From Elusimicrobia bacterium HGW-Elusimicrobia-3 (GTDB lineage: Bacteria; Elusimicrobiota; Elusimicrobia; Elusimicrobiales; UBA9959), in assembly GCA_002840355.1 (NCBI GenBank), contig PHAL01000023.1, forward strand, positions 1 to 37,855: a stretch of DNA of 37,855 nt, written 5' to 3'. The position numbers and the translations under genes are program-made. The notes beneath the pieces are model-generated. The model was not told the DNA's origin. It made no database searches and worked only from the letters and a program-made list of their open reading frames with translations. Shown here piece by piece: positions 32,488-37,855 of this stretch. Numbering within the stretch: position 1 is the first letter of the stretch; each line of letters opens with the position of its first letter.

Positions 32488-32524
32488 CCGACATGCCCTT
32501 GTCGGGGTCACCTGCTATGCTATG
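32488..32524 (+). repeat. Second full copy of the dispersed CCCGACA repeat
   Basis: CCCGACA (32488-32494) and TGTCGGG (32501-32507) form a 7-bp hairpin around TGCCCT, then GTCACC and TGCTATGCTAT. It matches the repeat before recQ at 31 of 37 positions. Unlike that copy it points rightward into the end of a leftward gene, so it is not serving as that gene's promoter. Confidence 0.5.
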
Positions 32525-32542
32525 GGTATGGGGCAGGGGATA

Positions 32543-33532
32543 TTAAACAGGTCTTGCGGCCGCTTCCACGGCCTTAAAGGCGCCGTCCACGACTACTTCC
32601 AGGGTGTCGTCGAGGTCGGTGCGGAATACCTTGGCGCCGGCGCCGAGCAGGCGGCCCAGCGCGTCCTGCGTGGGGTGGCCGTAGTTGTTCTTGCCCACCT
32701 CTATGTAGGCCCTGGCGGGACGGACGGCCTTCAGGAAGGCGCTGGTGGAGGAGTACTTGCTGCCGTGGTGGCCGACCTTCAGCACGTCGGCGCGCAGCTC
32801 GGCGCCGTACCTGGCGGCCAGCAGTTCCTCGGTCTCGCCCTCCGTGTCCCCGGTGAACAGCATGGAGGAGCCGTTGTAAGAAAGCTTGAACATGATGGAG
32901 CAGTTGTTGATGACCTTGCTGGTCTTGCTCGCGGATTCGGCAGGGCAGGAGTTGAAGACCTTGATCTCCACGCCGGGGGCGCTCCAGTCCAGCCGGTCGC
33001 CGGGGGCGGGGTAGACGGTGTTGACGCCCAGCGCGCGCACCTGGTCGCGCAGGGTGTTGTCGGCGGTGGCGCCCTTGTTGTCCAGGCGGGTGTCGTAGAA
33101 GTTCTCCACGGTTATGTTGGAGAAGACGTACTGCAGGCCGGCGTAATGGTCGCTGTGGGGGTGGGTGAGCACCACATGGTCTATCTTGGTGACTTGCTTG
33201 GCCGCCAGGAACTTGGCCAGGCCGCCGGTGGCGGAGCGGGAGGGGCCGCCGTCTATCAGGGCGTTGCGGCCGCCGGGGAGTTCCATGTAGATGGCGTCGC
33301 CCTGGCCGACATTAAGGAAATATACATTAAGGCCGGGGCCGGCCGCGTAGAGGGTGGCGTCCTGCGGGGGCGGCGCCAGCGGTATCTCCACAGCGGGGGC
33401 GGCGGCCAGCAGCTGGCCGTAGGCCTGCGCGGAGGCGGAGGGGGCATGGAATACGGTTAGGAAAAGAAGAGCGGCCGAAAGGGCTGCCTTAAAGACTGCG
33501 GGGACTGGAGAGTTCTGGTTCACGCGATGCAT
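32543..33532 (-). CDS. Exported ComEC/Rec2-like metallo-beta-lactamase-fold hydrolase
   Basis: A 329-aa protein. ATG 33532 is chosen over the longer open frame because GGAGGTGG precedes it and a signal peptide follows (AVFKAALSAALLFLTVFHAPSASA). The mature part is a metallo-beta-lactamase fold of the ComEC C-terminal type: FLNVGQGDAIYMEL, LIDGG, the metal site HPHSDH (H124, H126, D128, H129), SMLFTGD and VGHHGSKYSS. In ComEC this domain is thought to degrade DNA outside the cytoplasm during uptake; here it is free-standing and exported, with no ComEC membrane channel. A secreted nuclease or phosphodiesterase role is plausible. It diverges from the 33845 gene. Confidence 0.9.
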   Translation of the reverse strand: MHRVNQNSPVPAVFKAALSAALLFLTVFHAPSASAQAYGQLLAAAPAVEIPLAPPPQDATLYAAGPGLNVYFLNVGQGDAIYMELPGGRNALIDGGPSRSATGGLAKFLAAKQVTKIDHVVLTHPHSDHYAGLQYVFSNITVENFYDTRLDNKGATADNTLRDQVRALGVNTVYPAPGDRLDWSAPGVEIKVFNSCPAESASKTSKVINNCSIMFKLSYNGSSMLFTGDTEGETEELLAARYGAELRADVLKVGHHGSKYSSTSAFLKAVRPARAYIEVGKNNYGHPTQDALGRLLGAGAKVFRTDLDDTLEVVVDGAFKAVEAAARPV

Positions 33533-33844
33533 ATCCACCTCCCACTGTTGCGCCGGCGCTTGAAGTAAAAGCTGCGCGCCGCTCGCTCTGGCCCAGTGGT
33601 GAATCCGGATTAAGGTCCGGAGGTGGATGCTTCCCGGCCAATCCCGGGAATTACACAGTAGCCATATATAGGTTACGCTGGACATTGACTTTGCTCAAGG
33701 GCCAAAGGGCCTATATAAGCATAGGTCCTTTGGCCTATATGGGTATAGGTCAACTGTTTGGCGGGCCTGGGCACTATGGGACTGACGCCTGTGTTCTGAG
33801 GCCTGTATACTAGAGGTGTAGCCTAGCCGGAGCAGGAGAACAAC
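33533..33844. promoter_or_regulatory. 312-bp divergent control region with paired dyad operators
   Basis: There is no gene here. From left to right: hairpins CCGGA/TCCGG (33605-33620) and TTCCCGG/CCGGGAA (33631-33650), which lie in the leader of the leftward hydrolase gene; then a 15-bp hairpin with one G-T pair (arms 33700-33714 and 33721-33735, loop ATAAGC). The same bases form two direct repeats 24 bp apart, GCCTATATAAGCATAGGTC (33709-33727) and GCCTATATGGGTATAGGTC (33733-33751), 16 of 19 identical, each with CCTAT/ATAGG-type dyad symmetry. A third degenerate copy starts near 33661. GGCCTGGGCACT follows at 33764-33775. CTGACG (33782-33787), 18 bp and TATACT (33806-33811) make the 33845 promoter, with AGGAG before the start. 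Confidence 0.6.
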
Positions 33845-34621
33845 ATGAAAAAACTACTTACCCTGACCGTAGCTGCAGCGGCGCTCTTGGCCGGACGCGC
33901 CTCCGCCGAGGACATCAACGATCCCCGGTACTTCGCGGTAGATGAAAATTCCATAATTATAGAGGAGCTGAAAGGCGAAGCGGTACCGCCGCTCCTGCCC
34001 ATAGGCGCCTCCGCCCCCAAAGTGGAAATAGGCGGCATCATAGACTCGCTCGACAAGATAGTCAACCTTTTCGAGAAGGTCTGGAACATCATAGAGAAGA
34101 ACCAGCCGGTAGTTAATATCACCACCAACTACGCCAACGCTGTGCCCTTCGGCACCAGCCACTGGAGCCAGCTGCAGGGCTGGAGCCGGCCCAGCACCAA
34201 GAAGTACAGCTTCTCCATGAAGAACGGCTTCGGTTCGCAGGTGGTCAAGGTGGTTTACCAGCTGCACTATACCTATAAAGGCAATTTCCAGGGCAAAGGC
34301 AAATTCCTCACCGGCGTCACCGTGGAGCCTGTCAGCGTGACTACCGCCTGGGGCTACAAGGTCAGCCTGGTCTCCGAGGTGCCGGATTCCACCATCGCCA
34401 ACGTGGGCACGCACGAGGACCCCGTGGCCGCCATGCAGGTGCAGCTGAAGTGGTCGGTGCACACCGCCGTGAAGGACATCTCCTCCAAGGCCATCTATTA
34501 TGTGCAGGGCGACGGCCTGATGGAAGAGATCGGCTCGCCCTTCAAGAACGCCCGCGACCAGCGCGAAGCGACCAGGCTGGAAACCGCCGGCCTGCAGCTG
34601 GTGAACGTCAGCTTCAACTAG
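33845..34621 (+). CDS. Exported protein, unknown function
   Basis: A 258-aa protein with a Sec signal peptide (MKKLLTLTVAAAALLAGRASA). There is no Cys in the mature part. An amphipathic segment IIDSLDKIVNLFEKVWNIIEKNQPVVNIT (positions 64-92) precedes a beta-rich region with repeated aromatic strands (KYSFSMKNGFGSQVVKVVYQ, YTYKGNFQGKGKFLTGVTV, TTAWGYKVSLVSEVP), so an all-beta secreted or surface protein is likely. The amphipathic helix followed by beta strands could suit a membrane-binding or pore-forming protein, but that is speculation. It diverges from the hydrolase gene and is a single-gene unit with a strong terminator. Confidence 0.78.
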   Translation: MKKLLTLTVAAAALLAGRASAEDINDPRYFAVDENSIIIEELKGEAVPPLLPIGASAPKVEIGGIIDSLDKIVNLFEKVWNIIEKNQPVVNITTNYANAVPFGTSHWSQLQGWSRPSTKKYSFSMKNGFGSQVVKVVYQLHYTYKGNFQGKGKFLTGVTVEPVSVTTAWGYKVSLVSEVPDSTIANVGTHEDPVAAMQVQLKWSVHTAVKDISSKAIYYVQGDGLMEEIGSPFKNARDQREATRLETAGLQLVNVSFN

Positions 34622-34635
34622 CCCGCGGCACAAAG

Positions 34636-34667
34636 ACCGGCCCCCGTTAAAAGGGGCCGGTTTTTTT
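34636..34667 (+). terminator. Terminator of the 33845 gene
   Basis: ACCGGCCCC (34636-34644) pairs with GGGGCCGGT (34653-34661) around CGTTAAAA, followed by seven T. Confidence 0.92.
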
Positions 34668-34692
34668 GCGCCCGGGCGGGACTTTTGTTAAA

Positions 34693-34701
34693 TGGTAAAA
34701 T
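34693..34701 (+). promoter_or_regulatory. Extended -10 box of the Pif1-like gene
   Basis: TGgTAAAAT (34693-34701), same as at 13651, gives predicted +1 at 34708 and a leader of about 5 nt. The leader has no Shine-Dalgarno sequence. Confidence 0.5.
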
Positions 34702-34712
34702 AGGGTCCTCCC

Positions 34713-36308
34713 ATGGAAGACCAGGACATAGAGTTCAACGAGCAGTTCAGCCGCGCGCTGAACCTGCTGCAGCACGGCACCGGCAACGTTTTCGTGACCG
34801 GCAAGGCCGGCACGGGCAAGAGCACGCTGCTGCGCTATTTCCGCGCCCACACGGCCAAGAAGATAGTGGTGCTGGCCCCCACCGGGGTGGCCGCGCTGAA
34901 CGTGGGCGGCGAGACCATACATTCCTTCTTCCGCTTCAGGCCGGGCACCACGCCCGACAAGGTGCGGCGCGCCCGCAAGCGCGACGCCGAGCTCTACAAG
35001 GCGCTCGACGCGATAGTGATAGACGAGGCCTCCATGGTGCGCGCCGACCTGCTGGACTGCGTGGACGCCTTCATGCGCCTGAACGGCCGCGATCCGGGCA
35101 AGCCTTTCGGCGGGGCGCAGCTGGCGCTGTTCGGGGACCTGTACCAGCTGCCGCCGGTGGTGACCGGCCCCGAGCGCGAACTGTTCCGCTCCTATTACCC
35201 CGGCCCCTATTTCTTCAACGCGCGGGTCTTCGCCCGGGCCGCGATAGAGTACCTGGAGCTGGAGAAGATCTACCGCCAGCGGGACCAGAGCTTCATCGAC
35301 ATCCTCAACGCCATCCGCAACAACCGCGTCAGCCCCGTGCAGCTGGAGCTCCTGAACCGGCGCGTGGGCGCCGACGTGGAGAGCGAGGGGCGCGGCATCG
35401 TGGTGCGGCTGCTCACCACCAACGCCGACGCGGCGGAGATCAACAACGAGCGCCTGCGGGCCATAGACGGCCGGGCGCAGGTCTACAAGGCCGAGATCGC
35501 CGGCGAATTCTCGCGCGACTCCTACCCGGCCGACGAGGAGCTGCACCTGAAAGCCGGCGCGCAGGTGATGCTGCTCAACAACGATCCCGACGGCCGCTGG
35601 GTGAACGGCACGATGGCCGTGCTGCAGGATATCATGAAGGGCCGGCCGGGCGCCGAGGACGTGATACACGTGCGCCTGGCCGACGGCTCGGTGGAGCCGG
35701 TAGAGCCGCACGCCTGGGAACTCTTCCATTTCGCCTTCGACCCGGCGCAGGACAGGATCAAGGCCGAGACGGCCGGCACTTTCCGGCAGTTCCCGCTGAA
35801 GCTGGCCTGGGGGATAACGATACACAAGAGCCAGGGCAAGACCTTCGAGCGCGCCGTGATAGACCTGGGCCGCCGGGCTTTCGCGGCGGGGCAGACCTAC
35901 GTGGCGCTTTCGCGCTGCACCGCGCTGGAGGGGCTGTCGCTGGCGCGGGCAGTGCGCCCTTCCGACGTGATGACCGACTGGCGCATCGTGCGCTACGTCA
36001 CCGGCCACCAGTACGGCGCCAGCGAGCAGCTGATGCCGGCGGCAGACAAGATCCGCCTGATAGAGCGCGCCATCGCCGCCGGCCGCTGCCTGGAGCTCAC
36101 CTACCTGAAGGCCACCGACGAGAAGAGCCGCCGCGTGGTGCGGCCGGTGAGCGTGGGCGACTGCGCCTACCAGAAGACCAAATTCAAGGGCCTGGTGGCC
36201 GACTGCCTGGAGCGCGGCCAGCGCCGTACCTTCCGGGTGGACCGCATACTGGAGCTGAAGACCGCCGGCGACGGCGGCAGAACGCAGGAAGACACGGGGG
36301 ACTTATGA
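34713..36308 (+). CDS. Pif1-family helicase with C-terminal WYL-like domain
   Basis: A 531-aa SF1B 5'-3' DNA helicase. Walker A is GKAGTGKST (residues 30-38), Ia APTGVAALNVGG, Walker B VIDEASMVR (near 106), motif III LFGDLYQLPPV, and late motifs WGITIHKSQGKTFERAVIDLGRRAFAAGQTYVALSRCTALEG, typical of Pif1 (resolving G-quadruplexes and R-loops). Residues about 442-520 match a WYL domain (IERAIAAGRCLELTYL, RRVVRPVSVGDCAY, RTFRVDRILEL), an arrangement known in Thermotoga-type Pif1 proteins where the domain helps ssDNA binding. It overlaps the SGNH hydrolase gene by 4 bp (ATGA). Confidence 0.93.
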   Translation: MEDQDIEFNEQFSRALNLLQHGTGNVFVTGKAGTGKSTLLRYFRAHTAKKIVVLAPTGVAALNVGGETIHSFFRFRPGTTPDKVRRARKRDAELYKALDAIVIDEASMVRADLLDCVDAFMRLNGRDPGKPFGGAQLALFGDLYQLPPVVTGPERELFRSYYPGPYFFNARVFARAAIEYLELEKIYRQRDQSFIDILNAIRNNRVSPVQLELLNRRVGADVESEGRGIVVRLLTTNADAAEINNERLRAIDGRAQVYKAEIAGEFSRDSYPADEELHLKAGAQVMLLNNDPDGRWVNGTMAVLQDIMKGRPGAEDVIHVRLADGSVEPVEPHAWELFHFAFDPAQDRIKAETAGTFRQFPLKLAWGITIHKSQGKTFERAVIDLGRRAFAAGQTYVALSRCTALEGLSLARAVRPSDVMTDWRIVRYVTGHQYGASEQLMPAADKIRLIERAIAAGRCLELTYLKATDEKSRRVVRPVSVGDCAYQKTKFKGLVADCLERGQRRTFRVDRILELKTAGDGGRTQEDTGDL

Positions 36309-36979
36309 AGCGACTGATACTTTGCGCCGCGCTGCTGCTGGGCGCCCTGCCCGCCGCGGCCGGCACGGTGCTGTTCGTCGGGGATTCGCATTCCGTCGGG
36401 CCTTTCGGGTGGCGGCTGGACGCGCTGCTGCGCGAGGCCGGCCACCGCACCGCCACCTACGCCTCCTGCGGTTCCATAGCGCAGTGGTGGGTGACCGGCA
36501 AGCCCACGCCCTGCGGCTACTTCTTTCGCGACCTGGCCGGGGACACACAAAAAGGGCAGAAGGGGCCCACGCCGATCTTTGCCGACCTGCTGGCCAAGGT
36601 CAAACCGGACACGGTGATAGTGGAACTGGGCGCCAATTATGCCGGCAACCCGTCGGACGAGTTCGCCGTTAAAGATATGCGCGCCATGGCCGACGCCATA
36701 CTGGCCGCCGGCGCCTCCTGCCTGTGGGTGACCAAGCCGGACTCGCGCAAGAACCACGGGGATATACCGCGCATACTGGAGCTCACCTACAAGGCCGCGG
36801 AGGGGAAATGCCCGGTCTTCGACAGCACGCTGGTCACCAAGTATCCCGAGACCGGCGGCGACGGCATACATTACTGGTTCAAGGAAGGCCTGCCCATCGC
36901 CGACGCCTGGGCCGCCAGGGTTTACGAGTGGGCCGCACCGCGGCTGCCCGCAAAATCAGCGAGGCCGCCGGCGCGCTAG
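36305..36979 (+). CDS. Exported SGNH/GDSL-type hydrolase
   Basis: A 224-aa protein with a signal peptide (MKRLILCAALLLGALPAAAG). Block I is LFVGDSHSVG with nucleophile S28, block III is ELGANY with N111, and block V is DGIHYW with D186 and H189, giving a full Ser-Asp-His set. Cysteines at positions 55 and 70 may form a disulfide. The family includes esterases, O-acetylesterases and peptidoglycan-modifying enzymes; the substrate is unknown, but the periplasmic site suggests a wall or sugar ester. It overlaps the Pif1 gene by 4 bp, so it is coupled to it, which is an odd functional pairing. Confidence 0.88.
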   Translation: MKRLILCAALLLGALPAAAGTVLFVGDSHSVGPFGWRLDALLREAGHRTATYASCGSIAQWWVTGKPTPCGYFFRDLAGDTQKGQKGPTPIFADLLAKVKPDTVIVELGANYAGNPSDEFAVKDMRAMADAILAAGASCLWVTKPDSRKNHGDIPRILELTYKAAEGKCPVFDSTLVTKYPETGGDGIHYWFKEGLPIADAWAARVYEWAAPRLPAKSARPPAR

Positions 36980-36993
36980 CGTCGGCATAAATA

Positions 36994-37025
36994 AAAAAAG
37001 CGCGGCCGGCGGCCGCGCTTTTTTT
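36994..37025. terminator. Bidirectional terminator after SGNH hydrolase gene
   Basis: AAGCGCGGCC (36998-37007) pairs with GGCCGCGCTT (37011-37020) around GGC, with A and T runs on the two sides. It ends the rightward SGNH gene and the leftward 37039 gene. Confidence 0.92.
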
Positions 37026-37038
37026 GCGCCCCGGGGCG

Positions 37039-37284
37039 CTAGAGATAGCCTTTGAAGTTGAGCAGCACTACTATCATGAAAAGTATGGAGGCGGCGCCTA
37101 TGCCTATCAGTATGGCGCCTATCACCCGCCCGGCCTTCTGGGCGCCTGTGGGCGCAGGTGCCTCCGCGCCTTCTGCGGCGGGAGCCGCTGAGAACTTTCT
37201 GCGCAGCAGCACGCCCACCGCGATGGGGACGAAAGGCAAGGCCAGCAGCAGTATGGCCTCGAGCAGGTAGCCCAGGTCGGTCAT
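37039..37284 (-). CDS. Small two-segment membrane protein
   Basis: An 81-aa protein with hydrophobic segments at about residues 5-27 and 53-75, joined by a loop with KFSAAPAAEGAEAPAPTG. No family is recognised. Its start codon overlaps the stop of the upstream gene by 4 bp (ATGA at 37281-37284), so it is made together with the caspase-like protein. A partner or anchoring role is possible. Confidence 0.75.
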   Translation of the reverse strand: MTDLGYLLEAILLLALPFVPIAVGVLLRRKFSAAPAAEGAEAPAPTGAQKAGRVIGAILIGIGAASILFMIVVLLNFKGYL

Positions 37285-37855
37285 GGCTCAGGCACCTCCC
37301 TGCCGTCCTGGTAGCAGACTTTCTTGCCGGCCACGTAACCCGGGGTGGTGGCTTCCTGGTTGCCCAGCAGGCGGGTGAGGCCGGGCAGGCGGCCCGGCAC
37401 CAGGCCGAAAGTGCGGTAGCCGCAGACCACGGTGCCCCGCATCTGCAGGCTGGTGTCGCGCGACAGGTCCGCGTCCCAGGTCTTTTCCCATTGTTCCCTG
37501 GCCTGCGCCGCGGGCACGCCGTCCAGGCGGTCCTGGAAATAGGGCAGGCTGAAATAGAGCAGCCGGCGCGCGGCCATGGAGATGCCCACCGCCGGGTTCA
37601 CCGAGGCCCCGCCGATGGAGGCCGTATTGCAGCCGGAGAACTGTACCACGCCGCCGCGGGCCATCTTGCCCCGGAGCATGGCGGCGGCGGAGTCGGGATC
37701 GTAGGCGTCGTTGCCGACGGTCTGCATGCCGGGCGAGCCGTGGCCGTACAGGGTTATCCGGGAGATGGAGCCGTCGGGCAGCTGGCGGATGGCGGCCTCG
37801 GCGTCCCTGGCCTGGCGGAAGGTCAGCGGCTCGGGGCGGCCGGCCACCTGCACGG
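37281..37855 (-). CDS. Caspase-fold-like protein, C-terminal part (cut by window edge)
   Basis: About 190 residues are visible and the frame is still open at the window end, so the N-terminus lies outside. A His-Cys arrangement typical of clan CD peptidases and DUF4347-like proteins is present: a strand and HG turn, SRITLYGHGSPGM, and 30-40 residues later VVQFSGCNTASIG. This matches a catalytic His/Cys dyad. The rest has GISMAARRLLYFSLPYF and a terminal region with two more Cys (VVCGYRTFG, KVCYQDG). Without the missing part the class cannot be fixed: a CHAT-like or gingipain-like protein, or an inactive relative. It is coupled to the small membrane protein. Confidence 0.6.
   Translation of the reverse strand, partial: VQVAGRPEPLTFRQARDAEAAIRQLPDGSISRITLYGHGSPGMQTVGNDAYDPDSAAAMLRGKMARGGVVQFSGCNTASIGGASVNPAVGISMAARRLLYFSLPYFQDRLDGVPAAQAREQWEKTWDADLSRDTSLQMRGTVVCGYRTFGLVPGRLPGLTRLLGNQEATTPGYVAGKKVCYQDGREVPEP

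Noticed and set aside
32488..32530. Rightward promoter for an unseen gene
   Set aside because: TGCTATGCTAT is -10-like, but no rightward gene follows; the stretch is better explained as a dispersed repeat.
1..37855. CRISPR arrays, tRNA/rRNA genes, insertion sequences or prophage
   Set aside because: No regularly spaced repeats, cloverleaf tRNA sequences, transposase motifs or phage structural genes were seen on either strand.

Overview
This is about 38 kb of GC-rich chromosome from a Gram-negative bacterium. A TonB-dependent receptor, a lipobox protein and many signal peptides indicate an outer membrane. The gene set does not fix the taxon. High GC with frequent ATA isoleucine codons, many orphan exported proteins and unusual architectures suggest a deep-branching phylum such as Elusimicrobiota; that is an impression, not a demonstration. 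No rRNA, tRNA, CRISPR array, insertion sequence or prophage was seen. Most genes are short monocistronic units or 2-4 gene operons separated by clean hairpin terminators.

Layout. 0-4.2 kb: the end of an unknown gene, two single-domain response regulators, a Cys-rich exported protein, a Y-family polymerase and a lipoprotein. 4.3-6.5 kb: a soluble hybrid histidine kinase and an XRE-type regulator. 6.6-9.8 kb: an exported unknown, an exported ADP-ribosyltransferase-like protein (R150, S175-T-S, E220-x-E222), a VF530-family protein and an exported YceI protein. 9.9-14.5 kb: an operon with a membrane protein, an SF1B (RecD/Dda-like) helicase, a small Cys-pair protein and a membrane-anchored protein with two dockerin-like EF loops, followed by a TauE/SafE permease. 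14.5-21.3 kb: RecQ, a 75-aa protein, RNase HI with a C-terminal hybrid-binding domain, a large AddB-like PD-(D/E)XK nuclease and a PerM/AI-2E permease. 21.4-25.2 kb: an exported porphyromonas-type arginine/agmatine deiminase, an MFS transporter and an AblB-type beta-lysine acetyltransferase without its aminomutase partner. 25.3-28.1 kb: a TonB-dependent receptor overlapping an ABC-type binding protein. 28.2-31.2 kb: argR divergent from argG-argH, with paired ARG boxes on the promoter. 31.3-34.6 kb: two exported unknowns and an exported ComEC-like metallo-hydrolase. 34.7-37.9 kb: a Pif1-WYL helicase, an SGNH hydrolase, and a small membrane protein coupled to a truncated caspase-like protein.

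Two patterns cross gene boundaries. First, four single-gene units for exported proteins (lipoprotein, ADP-ribosyltransferase and two unknowns) carry a GCCTGGG-containing motif about 60-100 bp before the start; the exported deiminase has a degenerate version. Every one ends in a strong terminator, so a co-regulated exported-protein set is the best candidate here for an undescribed system. Second, many promoters are extended -10 boxes placed so close to the start codon that the predicted transcript begins at or within a few bases of it (Y-family polymerase, ADP-ribosyltransferase, 9877 membrane protein, TauE, recQ), which implies frequent leaderless translation.
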